In this document: positions 1 through 13,479 of the stretch, one piece after another | How positions within the stretch are numbered: position 1 is the first letter of the stretch | How the letters are laid out: each line of letters starts with the position of its first letter | Assembly (NCBI RefSeq): GCF_036320965.1 | Contig: NC_092270.1 | Coordinates: 23,779,593 to 23,843,592 of the forward strand | DNA length: 64,000 nucleotides | Direction: 5' to 3' | Source: Panulirus ornatus | Taxonomy: Eukaryota > Arthropoda > Malacostraca > Decapoda > Palinuridae | Program-made: the position numbers and the translations under genes | The notes under the pieces: generated by a model | Told to the model about the DNA's origin: nothing | Databases searched by the model: none | The model's input: the letters and a program-made list of their open reading frames with translations, nothing else

Positions 1-3000
1 TCTGGTGGTGGTAATTTGCCTCTGGTGGTGGTGATGTGTCTCTGGTGGTGGTGTTCTTCGGTTGGTGGTGTTCTTCAATTGATGGTTGTGATGTGCCTCT
101 GTTTGTTTTAATGCGCTTTTGGTGGTGGTGAAGTGCTTCTTTTGGTGGTGATGTACCTCCCGTGGTGGTGAGGTGCCTCTGGTGGTTGTGAAGTTCCTCT
201 AGTGATGGAGATGTACCTCTGGTGGTGGTGGAGCGCCTCTGGTGTTGGTGATGTGTATCTTGTGGTGTTGATGTGTCTCTGGTGGTTATAATCTGCATCT
301 TATAGTAATTAACCTTTGGTGGTGGTTATACTTTATTGAAGGTGGTAAAGTGCCTTTTGTGGTGGTGTTCTTCCCGTGGCGTTGAATTGCATGTGTTGGT
401 GTTAATATGCCTCTAGTGGTGATGTGCCTCTTCGTGGCAATGTGCCTCTGGTGGTGGTGATGTGCCTCTGGTGGTGGTAATATACCTCTGGTTGTGGTAA
501 TGTCTCTCTTGTGGTGGTAATGTGTCTCTTGTGCTGGTGATGTGCCTTAGTTGGTGGTATTCAAACTTTGGTAGCTGTGAAGTGACTTTCGTGCTGGTGA
601 TGTACTTCTCATGATGGTGAAGTCTTATGGTGGTGATGTGCCTATAGTGGTGGTGATGGGTGTCTAAAAGTGGTGAAGTGCCTCTGGAGGTTGCGATGTG
701 TCTGGTAGTGGTGATGTGCCTTTAGTCGTGGTGATGTGTTTTTGATGGTGGTAATATGCCTTTGGTTGTTGTGAAGTGCCTTTCGTGTTGGTGATATATA
801 TCTCATGGTGGTGAAGTGGCTCTGGTGGTTGTGATGGGTGTCTAGAGCTGGTGAAGTGCCTCTGGTGGTTACAATGTGTGTCTGGTGGTGGTAATGGGCC
901 TCTGGCGGTGGTGATGTGCCTTTGGTAGTGGTAAAGTGCCTCTGATGGTGGTAATCTGGATATGGTGTTGTTATTTCATCTCTTGTGGCGATGTTCTACC
1001 TTTTGTGGTCTTGATGTGCCTCTGGTGGTGTTTATGCGCCTTTGGTTGTGGTGATGTTCCTCTGCCGGTGGTGATGTACCTCTCGTGGTGGTGAGGTGCT
1101 TCTGGTGGTTATGATGTGAATCTTATGGTAATGTGCCTTTCGTGGTGGTGGAGCGCCTTCGGTGTTGGTGATGTGCCTCTTATGGTGTTGATGTGCCTCT
1201 GGTGGTTATGATGTGAATTTTGTGCTATTGTGCCTTTGGTGTTGGTGATATTTTATTGAAGGTGGTAAGGTGCCTTTTGTGGTGATGTTCTACTCATAGT
1301 GGTGAATTACATATATTGGTGGTAATATGACTCTTATGGTGATGTGCCTCTGATTGTGGTGATATGCCTTTGGTGGTGGAGATGTGCCTCCGGTCGTGGT
1401 AATATTCCTTTGGTTGTGGTGGTGTGTCTCTGGTGGTAGTAAATGGCTCTGGTGGTGATGTACCTTTCGTGGTGGTGCTGTGCCTCTGGTGGCTTCAATG
1501 TGCCTTTGATAGTTGTGAAGTGCCTTTCGTGTTTGTGATGTACCTCTAGTGGTGGTGAAGTGGCTTTGGTGATGGTGATGTGCTTTAGTGGTGGTGATGG
1601 GTGTCTAGAGTTGGTGAAGTGGCTCTGGTGGTTGTGATATGTGTTTGGTGGTGTTCATGTGTCTCTGGTGATGGTGATGCGCTTCTGGCGGTGCTAATGT
1701 GTCTTTGATAGTTGTGAAGTGCCTTTTGTGTTGGTGATGTACCTCTAGTGGTGGTGAAGTGACTCTGGTGGTGGTGATGTGCCTCTGGTGGTGATGATGG
1801 GTGTCTAGAGGTGGTGAAGTGCCTCTGATGGCTGTGATAAGTGTCTGGTGGTGTTAATGTGTCTCTGGTGATGGTGATGTGCCTCTGGTGGTGATAATGT
1901 CTCTTTGGTGGTGGTAATGTGTCTCTATTGGTAGTAATTTGCCTTTAGTGGTGTTCATGTGTGTCCGGTGGTGGTGTTGGGCATTTGGTGGTGGTGATGT
2001 GCCTCTAGTGGTGTTTATCCGCCTTCAGTGGTGGTGAAGTGCCTTTGTTGGTGGTGATATACCTCTCGTGGTGAGGAGGTGCCTCTGGTGGTTGTAAAGA
2101 TCCTCTGGTTATGTTGATGAGCCTCTTGTGGTGTTGATGTGCCTCTGGTGGGTATAATGTGCTTCTTGTGGTAATGTGCCTTTGGTGGTGGTGATAACTT
2201 ATTTAAGGTGGTAATGTTCCTTTTGTCGTGATGTTCTTCTCATGGTGGTGAATTGCATGTGTTATCGGCAATGTGGCTCAAGTGGTGATGTGCCTCTGGT
2301 TGTGATAACGTGCCTCTGGTGGTGGTGTTGTGCCTCTGGTTGCGGTAACGTTCTTTGGTTGTGGTGTTGTGTCTTTGGTGGTGGTAAAGTGGCTCTGGTG
2401 GTGATGTGCCTCTCTTGGTGGTGATGTGCCTTTGGTTGTGGTGATGCGCTTCTGGTGGTGGTAATGTACCTTTGATAGTTGTGAAGTGCCTTTCGTGTTG
2501 GTGAAGTCCTATGGTGGTGATGTACCTCTGGTGGCGGTGATGTGTGTCTATAATTGGTGAAGAGCCTCTGGTGGTTGTGATATGTATCTGGTGGTTGTAA
2601 TTTGTCTCTGGTGATGGTGATGTTCCTCTAGTGGTGGTGATGTGCCTCTGGTGGTGATAATGTGCCTTTGGCAGTTGTGAAGTGCCTTTCGTGTTGGTGA
2701 TGTACCTTTCGTTGTGCTGAAGTGGCTCTGGTGGTGGTGATGTGCCTCTGGTGGTTGTGATGTGTTTTTGGTGGTGGTATTGTGTCTTTTGTAATGGTGA
2801 TGTGCCTCTGGTGGTGGTGATGTACCTCTGGTGGTGTTGATCCACCTTTGGTGGTGGTGAAGTGCCTTTGTTGGTGGTGATGTACCTCTCGTGGTCATGA
2901 AGTGCCTCTGGTGGTTGTGATGTGTGTCTGGTGGTGGTGATGTGACTCTTGTGGTGTTGATGTGCCCCTGGTGGGTGTAATGTACATCTTGCGGTAATGT

Positions 3001-5034
3001 GCCTTTGGTGGTGGTAATATCTTATTTAAGGTGGTTATGTGCCTTTTGTGGTGATGCTCCCCTCGTGGTGGTGAACTGCTTGTGTTGGTAACAATATGGC
3101 TCTAGTGTTCATGTGCCTCTGGCAGTGGTGATATGCCTCTGGTGGTAGTGTTGTACCTCTTGTCTCGGTAATATTCCTTTGGCTGTTGTGGCGTGTCTCT
3201 GGTAGTGGTAAAGTGGCTCTGGTGGTGATGTGCTTCTAGTGGTGGTGATGTGTCTGTTGGTGGCAATGTGCCTCTTGTGGTTGTGATGTGCCTCTGGTGG
3301 TGGTGATGTACCTCTCGAGGTGGTGAAGTGGCTTTGTTGGTGGTGATTTGCTTCTGGTGGTGGTGATGAGTGTCTATAGGTGATGAAGTGCCTGTGTTGG
3401 TTGTGATGTGTGTCTGGTGGTTGTAATTTGTCTCTGGTGGTGGTGTTGTACCTCTGGTCGCGGTAATATTCCTTTGGTTGTGGTGATGTGTCTCTGGTGG
3501 TGGTAAATTGACTCTGGTGGTGATGTGCTTTTGGTTGTGGTGATGCGCTTTTAATGGTGGTAATATGCCTTTGGTAGTTGTGAAGTGCCTTTCGTGTTGG
3601 TGATGTACTTCTCGTGGTGGTGAAGTGGCTTTGGTGGTGGTGATGTGCCTCTGGTGGTGGTGATGGGTGTCTATAGGTGGTGAAGTGCCTCTAGTGGTTG
3701 TGATGTGTGTCTGGTGTTTGTAAGTTTTCTCTGATAGTGGTGATGTTCCCCTAGTGGAGGTGATGTGACTTTGGTGGCGGTAAAGTGCCTTTGGTGCTGG
3801 TTATTTGCCTCTGGTGGTATTGATGTGTCTCTGGTGGTGATGTTATGCTACTGGTGGTAGTAATGTACTTCTGTTAGTGTTAAAGCGCTTTTGGTAGTGA
3901 AGTGCCTCTGTTGGTGGTGATGTAACTCTCGTGGTGGAGAGGTGCCTTTGGTGGTTGCGAAGTTCCTCTGGTGGTGGTGATGTGTCTTTGTGGTGGTGGA
4001 GCGCCTCTGGTGTTGGTGATGTGCCTCTGGTGGTGGTGAAGTGCCTCTGGTCGCAGTAATGTTCTTTTGGTTGTGGTGGTGTGTATCTGGTGGTAGTAAT
4101 GTGGCTCTGGTAGTGATGTACATCTGGTGGTGGTGACGTGCTTCTGGTGGCGGTTATATGTCTCTTGTGGTTGTGATGTTCCTCTTCTGCTGGCGGTGTG
4201 CGTTTCGTGGTGGTGATGTGTCTCTGTTGGTGGTAGTATGCCTTTGGTAGTTGTGAAGTGCCTTTCGTGTTGGTGATGCATCTCTCGTGATGGTGAAGTT
4301 TCTCTGGTGGTGGTGGTGAGGTTCTAGTTGTGGTGATGTGCCTCTGGTGGTGGTGTTGTGCCTCTGGTCGAGAAAATATTCCTTTGGTTGTTGTAGTGTG
4401 TCTCTGGTGGTGATATGCCTCTGGTGGTGGTGATGTGTCTTTGGTGTTGGTAATGTGTCTCTTGTGGTGGTGATGTGCCTCTTGTGCTGGTGATGTGCCT
4501 CTGGTGATAGTGATGGGTGTCTATATTTGGTGAAGTGCCTTTGGTGGTTGTGATGTTTTTCTGGTGGTTGTAATTATTCCCTGGTGATGTGGTGTGCTTC
4601 TGGTTGCGGTGTTGTGCCTCAAGTCGCGGTAATATTCCTTTGGTTGTGGTGATGTGTCTCTGGTGGTGGTAAAGTGGAGCTGGAGGTGATATGCCTTTAG
4701 TTGTGGTGACGCGCCTCTGGTGATGGTAGTATGCCTTTGTTAGTTGCGAAGTGCCTTTCGTGTTAGTGATTTACCTCTCGTGGTGGTGAAGTGACTTTGG
4801 TGGTGGTGATATGCCTCTGGTGGTTGTGATATTTCTTGTGATGGTAATGTGGCTCTGGTGATGGTGATGTGCATCTGGTGGTGGTGATGTCCCTTTAGTG
4901 GTGATAATGTGCCTCTGTTGGTGGTAATTTGCCTTTAGTGGTTTTGATGTGTCTTTGTTGGTGGTTTTGCGCTTTTTTTGGTGATGATGTGCCTCTGGTG
5001 GTGGTGAAGTGCCTCTGTTGGTGGTGATGTACCT

Positions 5035-5500
5035 CTAGTGGTCATGAGGTGCCTCTGGTGGTTGTGAAGTTCCTCTGCTTATGGTGATGTGCCTCTTGGT
5101 GTTGATGTGCCCCTGGAGGGAATGGTATGCATCTTGTGGTAATGTGCCTTCGGTGGGGGTGATATTTCATCGAAGGTGGTAATGTGGTTTTTGTGGTGAT
5201 ATTCCTCTCGTGGTTGTGAATTGCATGTGTAGGTGCCAATATGGCTCTAACGGTGATGTTTCTCTGGTTGTGGTGATGTGCCTCTGGTGGTGGTAATGTG
5301 CGTCTGCTCGAGGTAATATTCCTTTGGTTTTTGTGGTGTGTTTGTGGTGTTGGTAACGTGGCTCTGGTGGTGATGTGCCTGTGGTGGTGGTGATGAGTCT
5401 CTGGTGTTGGTAATGTGTATCTTGTGGTTGTGATGTACCTCTGGTGGTTGTGATGTACCTCTCTTGATGGTGAAGTGGCTTTGGTGGTGGTGATGTGCCT
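5035..5500. repeat. Higher-order repeat copy with near-identical partners at 7.1-7.5 and 14.4-14.9 kb
   Basis: This block inside the 20-bp array carries private variants, such as CTGGAGGGAATGGTATGC near 5,112 and TAGGTGCCAATATGG near 5,230. The same variants in the same order reappear at about 14,412-14,880. The two copies differ mainly by single-base deletions in the second. The part upstream of the GAATTGC marker is also recognisable at about 7,084-7,280, and 5,490-5,790 is matched by 7,296-7,535. Such similarity is far above that of average neighbours in the array. It means either recent amplification or a duplicated assembly path. Confidence 0.8.
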
Positions 5501-5779
5501 CTGGTGGTGGTGATGGGTGTCTATAGGTGGTGAAGTGCCTCTGGTGGTTGTGATGTGTTTCTGGAGGTTGTAATTTGTCTCTGGTGTTGGTGTTGTGCTT
5601 CTAGTGGCTGTCATATTCCTTTGGTTGTGGTGATGTGTCTCTGGTGGTGGTAATATGCCTTTGGTAGCTGTGAAGTGCTTTTCGTGTTGGTGATGTGCCT
5701 CTGGTGGTGGTGATGGGTGTCTCTAGGTGGTAAAGTGGCTCTGGTGGTTGTGATGTGTATCTGGTGGTTGTAATTTGTC

Positions 5780-6853
5780 TCTGGTGCCTCTTGTGGGGTG
5801 ATGTGCCTCTTGTGCTGTGATGTTCCGTTTGTTGGTGATGGGGCCTTTGGGTTTGTGTAATGTGACTTTGGTAGTTTGTGAAATGCCTTGTGGTGATGTA
5901 CCTCTCGTGGTGATGAAGTCTTATGGTGGTGATGTGCCTTGGTTTGGTGATGATGTCTAGTAGTGAAGTGCCTCTAGTGAGTATGTGTGTGGTTGGTGGT
6001 CGGGGAGTGTTTGCCTTTGTTGATGGAATTGTCTGTTTGTTGGTGGTATATGCCTTTGGTGGTTGTGAAGTGCCTTCTGTGTTGTGATTGTATCTCTCGT
6101 GGTGGTGAAGTGCCTCTGTGGTGGTGATGTACCTCTGGTGGGTGAGGAGCTCTGGTGTGGTAAGTGCCTTTGGTGGTGAATTGTGTGTCTGTGGTTGTAA
6201 TGTGTCTCTGATGGTTTGTGATGCGCACCTGGTGGTGGTGATGTCCTTGGTGGGGGTAAAGTGCCTTGATGGTGTAATTTGCCTTGGTGGTTGTTTTCTC
6301 TGGTGGGGTGTTCTGCCTTTTGTGTTCTTAGTGCCTTGGTGGGGTTGTGCGCCTCTGGTGGTGGTGATGTGCCTTGTTGATGGGGATTACCTCTCGTGTG
6401 TGAGATCCTCTGTGGCGAAAATCCTTGGTGGTGGTGATGGCCTTCGTGGTGGTGGAGCGCCTCTGGTGTTGTGTGTGCCTCTGTGGTGTTGATTTCTTCT
6501 TTGGGGGTTATGATGTGCATCTTGTGGTAATGTGCCTTTGGTGGTGATATTTTGCTTTAAAGGTGTAAAGTGCCTTTTGTGGTTGATGTTCTTCCTCGTA
6601 TGGTGAAGTACATGTATTGGTGGTAATACTGCCTCTTGTTTGGGGATGTGCCTCTGCTTGTGGTGATGTGCCTCTGGTGGTGGTGATGTGCCTTTCCGGG
6701 CGCGGTAATGTTCCTTGGTTGTGGTTTTGTGGCTCAGTAATGGCTCTGGTGGATGATGTCCTTTTGTGGTGGTGATGTGCCTCTGGTGTGGTAATGTGCC
6801 TTTGATAGTTGTGTGAAGTGGCTTTCTGGTGGTAGGTGAAGTGCCTTTTTGGC

Positions 6854-6897
<44 letters not shown>

Positions 6898-7295
6898 CTT
6901 TGTGTTAGTGTTGTACCTCTAGTGGTGGTGAAGTGCGTGTGTATCTTGGTGGTGGTGATAATGCCTCTGGTGGTTTGATATTGTCTGTGTGGTGGTAATG
7001 TGCTCTGGTGATGGTGATGTGCCTCTGGTGTGGTGATGTCCCTTTGGTGGTGATAATGTGCCTCTGTGGTGGTAATGTTGCCTTTAGTGGTTTGATGTGT
7101 CTCTGTGGTGTTTTGCCTTTTGTGTGGTGAATTGCCTCTGGTGGTGTGATGATTGGGGTGAGTGCCTTGTGGTGGTGATGTACCTCTGTGGTTGAGGTGC
7201 CTCTGGTGGTTGGAAGTTCTCTGTGTGGTGAAAGTGCCTTTGGTGTTGATGTGCCCCTGAGGTATGGTGATGCATCTTGTGGTTTGTGTGTTGAT
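5780..7295. repeat. Indel-rich, probably low-quality stretch of the 20-bp array
   Basis: Within this segment the 20-bp units lose or gain single bases much more often than on either side, for example GGTGTGGT for GGTGGTGGT. The errors are mostly one-base losses in G or T runs. The segment also contains the 42-base G run. The part at about 6,551-6,780 is readable as an error-laden version of 11,850-12,080, sharing the rare GAAGTACATGTATTGG marker. The pattern fits unpolished long-read consensus better than biological divergence, but that is inference. Confidence 0.6.
6856..6897. repeat. Uninterrupted run of 42 G
   Basis: A pure G homopolymer follows TTTTTGGCTT and is followed by CTTTGTGTTAG, within the noisy part of the 20-bp array. 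No other homopolymer of similar length occurs in the window. Its place inside an indel-rich stretch suggests a sequencing or consensus artefact, although slippage in a G-rich satellite could also make it. Confidence 0.95.
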
Positions 7296-10200
7296 GTGCC
7301 TCTGGTGGTGGTGATGGGTGTCTATAGGTGGTGAAGTGCCTCTGGTGGTTGTGATGTGTTTCTGGAGGTTGTAATTTGTCCTCTGGTGTTGGTGTTGTGC
7401 TTCTAGTGGCTGTCATATTCCTTTGGTTGTGGTGATGTGTCTCTGGTGGTGGTAATATGCCTTTGGTAGCTCTAGGTGGTAAAGTGGCTCTGGTGGTTGT
7501 GATGTGTATCTGGTGGTTGTAATTTGTCTCTGGTGGTGGTGATGTTCCTCTAGTGGAGGTGATGTCCCTTTGGTGGTGGTAAAGTGCCTCTGGTGGTGGT
7601 TATTTGCTTTTGGTGGTGATGATGTGTCTCTGGTGGTGGTGTTGTGCCATTGGTGGTCGTGATGTAACTCTGTTGGTGTTGATGCACTTTTTGTGGTGGT
7701 GAAGTGCCTCTGTTTGTGGTGATGTATCTCTCGTGGTGGTGAGGTGCCTTTGGTGGTTGCGAAGTTCCTCTGGTGGTGGTGATGTGTCTTTGGTGGTGGT
7801 GGAGCGCCTATGGTGTTGGTGATATGCCTGTAATAGTGATGACGTAGCTCTGGTGGTGGTGTTGTGCCTCTGGTCGCGTAATATTCCTTTGGTTGTGGTG
7901 GTGTGTCTCTGGTGGTGGTAATGTGTATCTGGTGGTGATGTGCCTCTGGTGGTGGTAATACGGATCTGGTGGTGATGTGCCTCTGGTAGTGGTGATATGT
8001 CTTTTCTGTTGCTGATTTGCCTTTGGTGGTGGTGATGTGCCTCTGTCGGTGGTAATATGCCTTTGGTAGTTGTGAAGTGCCTTTTGTGTTGGTGATTCAT
8101 CTTTCGTGATGGTGAAGTTGCTCTGGTGGTGGTGATGTGTCTTCGGTGGTTTGATGAGTGTCTATAGGTGGTGAAGTGCCTCTGGTGGTTGTGATGTGTG
8201 TCTGGTGGTTGTAATTTGTCTCTGGTGGTGGTAATGTTCTTCTAATGGTGTGATGTGCCTTTGGTGGTGGTAAAGTGCCTCACATGGTGGTAATTTGCCG
8301 TTGGTTGTGTTGTTGTATCTCTGGTGATGGTGTTCTGCCTTTGGGGGTCTTGATGTGCCTCTGGCGGTGTTGATGCGCCTTTGGTGGTGTGATATGCCTC
8401 TGTTGATGGTGATGTACCTCTCGTGTGGTGAGGTGCCTCTGGTGAATACGAAGATCCTCTTGTTGTGGTGATGCGCCTTTCGTGGTGGTGGAGCGCCTTT
8501 GGTGTTGGTGATGTCCCTTTCGTGGTGTTGAAGTGCGTCTGGTGGTTGTGATATGCATCTTGTGGTAATGTGCTGTTGGTGGAGGTGATATTTTATTGAA
8601 GGTGGTAAAGTGCCTTTTGTGATGATGTTTTTCTTGTGGTGGTGAATTGCATGTGTTGGTGGTAATATGCCTCTAGTGGTGATGTGGCTCTGGTGGTGGT
8701 GATGTGCCTCTGATCACGGTAATGTTCCTTTGGTTGTGGTAGTGTGTCCTTGTTGGTAGTAAGTGGCTCGTATGGTGATGTGCCTCTGGTGGTGGTAATA
8801 TATCTCTTGTGGTGGTGATGTGTCTCTTGTGGTGGTGATGTGCCTTTGGTGATGGTGATATGCCACTGGTGGTGGTAATATGCGCATTGTAGTTGTTTAG
8901 TGCCTTTCGTGTTGATGTACCTCTAGTGGTGATGAAGTGTCTTTGGTGGTGGTGATGTGCGTCTGGTGGTGGTGATGGGTGCCTATAGGTGGTGAAGTGC
9001 CTCTGGTAATTGTGATGTGTGTCTGGTGATTGTGATTTGTCTCTTGTGGTGGTGATGTTCCTCTAGTAGTGATGTGCCTTTGGTGTTGGTAGAGTGCCTT
9101 TGGTGGTGATTATTTCCCTCTGATGGTGGTGATTGGTGTCTATAAGTGATGAAGTGCCTCTGGTGGTTGTGATATTTGTCTTTTGGTTGAACTTTCTCTC
9201 TAGTGGTGGTGTTGTTCCTCTAATGGTGGTGATGTTCCTTTGGCGGTGTTAAAGTGCCTTTAATGGTGGCAATTTGCCTTTGTTGGTGTTGTTGTGTTTT
9301 TGGTGGTGGTGTTCTGCCTTTTGTGGCCTTGATGTGCCTCTGGTGGTGTTGATGCGCCTTTGGTGGTGGTGATGTGCCTCTGCTGGTGGTGATGTACTTC
9401 TCGTGGTGGTGAGGTGCCTCTGGTGGTTGCGAAGATCCCCTGTTGGTGGTGATGTCCCTTTCGTGATGGTGGAGCTACTCTAGTGTTAGTGATGTGCCTC
9501 TTGTTGTGTTGATGTGCCTCTGGTGATTATGATTTGCATGATGTGGTAATGTGCCTTTGGTGGTGGTGATATTTTCCTGAAAGTGGTAAGGTGCCCTTTG
9601 TGGTAATGTTCTCGTGGTGGTGAACTGCATGTGTTGATAATGATATGCCTCTAGTGGTGATGTGCCTCTAGTTGTGATGAGATGCCTCAGGTGGTTGTGA
9701 TGTGCCCTCGGTCGCGGTAATGTTTCTTTGGTAGTGGTGGTGTGTCTCTGGTGGTAGTAAGTGGCTCTTGTGATGATGAGCCTTTGGTGGTGATAATGTG
9801 CCTTTGATAGTTGTCAAGTGCCTTTTGTGTTGGTAATTTACTTCTAGTCGTGGTGAAGTGGCTCTGGTGATGGTGATGTGCCTCTAGTGGTGGTGATGGC
9901 TGTCTAGAGGAGGTGAAGTGGTTTTTGTGGTTGTGATGTGTGTCTGTTGGTGTTAATGTGCCTCTGGTGATGGTGATGTGCCTCTGTTGGTGGTGATGTT
10001 CCTTTGGTGGTGGTAATATGCCTCTGTTAGTGATAATTTGCCTTTAGTGGCGTTGATGTGTTTCTGGTGGTGCTTTTGTACCTTAAGTGGTCTTGATGTG
10101 CCTCTGGTGGTGTTGATTCGCCTTTGGTGGTGGTGAATTGCCTCTTTTGGTTGTGGTGTCTTTGGTGGCAGTGGTATCTTATTGAATGTGGTAAAGTGCC

Positions 10201-13200
10201 TTTTGTGGTGATGTTTTTCTCGTGGTGGTGAATTGCATGTGTTGGTAGTAATGTGCCCCTAGTGGTGAATGTGCCTCTGATTGTGGTGATGTGCCTCTTT
10301 TCGCGATTATGTTCCTTTGGTTGTGGTGGTGTGTCCCTGTTAGTAGTAAAGGGCTCTGATGGTGATGTGTCTCTTGTGATGATGTGCCTTTGGTGGTGGT
10401 TATGTGATATTGATGGTAGTAATATGCCTTTGGTAGTTGTGAAGTGCCTTTCGTGTTGATGATGTACCTCTAGTGGTGGTGAAATGGCTCTGGTGGTGTT
10501 GATGTGCCTCTGTTTGTGGTGATGGGGTCTATAATTGGTGTGAAGTGCCCTCAGGTGGTTGTGATGTGTGTCTGGTGGTTGTAATTTGTCTCTGGTGGTG
10601 GTGATGTTCCTCTAGTGGTGGTGATGTCCCTTTGGTGGTGGTAAAGTGCCTCTGGTGGTGGTAATTTGCCTCTGGTGGTGGCGATGTGTCTCTGGTGGTG
10701 GTGTTGTGCTATTGGTGGTCGTGATGTGCCTCTATTGGTGTTGATGCGCTTTTGGTGGTGGTGAAGTGCCCCAGTTGGTGGTGATGTACCTCTCGTGGTG
10801 GTGAGGTGCCTTTAGTGGTTGTAAAGTTCCTCTAGTGGTGGTGATGTGCCTCTGGTGGCTGTGGAGCGCCTCTGGTGTTGGAGATGTGCCTCTTGTGGTG
10901 TAGATGTGCCTCTGGTGGTTATGATGCGCTTCTTATGGTAATATAACTTTGGTGGTGGTGAAATCTTATTAAGGGCGGTAAAGTGCCTTTAATGGTGATG
11001 TTCTTCTCGTGGCGGTGTATTGCCTGTGTTGGTGGTGGTAATGTGTCTCTTGTGGGGGTGATGTGCCTCTTGTGCTGGTGATGTTCGTTTGGTGATGGTG
11101 ATGTGCCTTTGTTCGTGGTAATGTGACTTTGGTAGTTGTGAAGTGAAATTCGTGTTGGTGATGTACCTCTCGTGATGATGAAGTCTTATGGTGGTGATGT
11201 GCCTATGGTGGTGGTGATGAGTGTCTAGAAGTGAAGTGCCTCTAGTGGTTGTGATGTGTGTCTGGTGGTCGTGATGTGCCTTTGGTGATGATGATGTGTC
11301 TTTGTTGGTGGTAATATGCCTTTGGTGGTTGTGAAGTGCCTTTCGTGTTAGTGATGTATCTCTCGTGGTGGTGAAGTGGCTCTGGTGGTGATGATGTACC
11401 TCTGGTGGTGGTGATGGGAGTCTAGAGGTGGTCAGGTGCCTTTGGTGGGTGCATTGTGTGTCTGGTGGTTGTAATGTGTCTCTGATGGTGGTGATGCGCA
11501 CCTATGGTGGTGGTGATGTGCCTTCGGTGGTGGTAAAGTGCCTCTGATGGTGGTAATTTGCCTTTGGTGGTGTTGTTGTGTCTCTGGTGGTGGTGTTCTG
11601 CCTTTTGTGGTCTTGATGTGCCTCTGGTGGTGTTGATGCGTCTCTGGTGGTGGTGATGTGCCTCTGTTGATGGTGATTTACCTCTCGTGGTGGTGAGATG
11701 CCTCTGGTGGCTGCAAAGATCCTTTGGTGGTGGCAATATGCCTTTCGTGGTGGTGGAGCGCCTCTGGTGTTGGTGATGTGCCTCTCGTGGTGTTGAGTTG
11801 CTTTTGGTGGTTATGATGTGCATCTTGTGGTAATGTGCCTTTCGTGGTGGTGATATTTTGCTGAAGGTGCTAAGATGCCTTTTGTGTTGATGTTCTTCTC
11901 GTAGTGGTGAAGTACATGTATTGGTGGTAATACGCCTCTTTTGGTGATGTGCCTCTGCTTGTGGTGATGTGCCTCTGGTGGTGGTGATCTGCCTTCGGTC
12001 GCGGTAATGTCCCTGTGGTTGTGGTTGTATGTCTCTGGTGGTAGTAAGTGGCTCTGGTGGAGATGTACCTGTGGTGGTGGTGATGTGCCTCTGGTGTTGG
12101 TAATGTGCCTTTGATAGTTGTGGTGAAGTGGCTCTGGTGGTGGTGATGTGCCTCTGGTTGTGGTGATGGGTGTCTAGAAGAGGTGAAGTGCCTCTGGAGG
12201 TTGTGATATGTGTCTGGTGGTGGTAATGAGTTTCTGGTGATGATGATGTGCCTCACGTGGTGATAATATGCCTTTGATAGTTGTGAGGTTCTTTCCGTGT
12301 TAGTGATGTACCTCTAGTGGTGGTGAAGTGGCTCTGGTGGTGGTAATGTACCTCTGGTGTTGGTGATGGGTGTCTAGAGGTGTTGAAGTGCCTCTGGTGG
12401 TTATAATATGTCTGGTGGTGTTAATGTGTTTCTTTTTATGGTGATGTGTCTCTGTTGGTGGTGAGTCCTTTTGGTGGTAGTAATGTGCCTCTACTGGTGG
12501 TAAGTTGCCTTTAGTGGTGTTGATGTGTGTCCAGTGGTGGTGTTGTGCCTTTAGTGGTGGTAATATGCCTCTGGTAGTGTTGATCCGCCTTTGGCGGTAG
12601 TGAAAAGCCTCTGTCGGTGGAGATGTACCTCTCGTGGTAGTGAGGTGCCTCTGGTGGTTATGAAGTTCCTCTGGCTATGTTGATGTGCCTCTTGTAGTGT
12701 TGATGTGCCCCTGGTGGGTATAATGTGCATCTTGTGGTAATGTGCCTCTGGTGGTGGTGATATTTGAATTAATGTGGTAATGTTCCTTTTGTGGTGATGT
12801 TCCTCTCATGGTGGTGAATTGCATGTATTCTTGGCAATATGGCTCTAGTGGTGATGTGCCTCTGTGGTGATGTGCCTCTGGTGGTGTTGTTGTGCCCCTG
12901 GTTGCGGTAATATTCCTCTGGTTGTGGTGATGTGTCTCTGGTCGTGGTAAAGTGGCTGTGGTGGTGATATGCCTTTGGTGGTGGTGATGTGCCTTTGGTT
13001 TTGGTGATGCGCCTCTGGTGGTGGTAATACACCTTTGATAGTTGTGAAGTGCCTTTCGTGTTGGTGATGTACCTCTCGTGGTGGTGGAGCCTTATGGTGG
13101 TGATGTGCCTCTGGTGGTGGTGATGGGTGTCTATAGGTGGTGAAGTGCCTCTGGTGGTTGTGCTGTGTCTTTGGTGTTTGTAATTTTTCTCTGGTTGTGG

Positions 13201-13479
13201 TGTTGTTCATCTGGTCGCAGTGATATTCCTTTAGTTGTGGTGGTGTGTCTCTGGTGGTGGTAAAGCGGCTCTGGTGGTGATGTGCCTTTGGTTGTGGTGA
13301 TGCGCCTCTGGTGGTGGTAATATGCCTTTGGTAGTTGTGAAGTGCCTTTCCTGTTGTTGATGGACCTCTGGCGGTGGTGAAGTGGCTATGGTGGTGGTGA
13401 TGTGCCTCTGGTGGTGGTGATGGGTGTCTATAGGTGGTGAAGTGCCTCTGGTGGTTGTGATGTGTGTCTGGTGGCTGTA

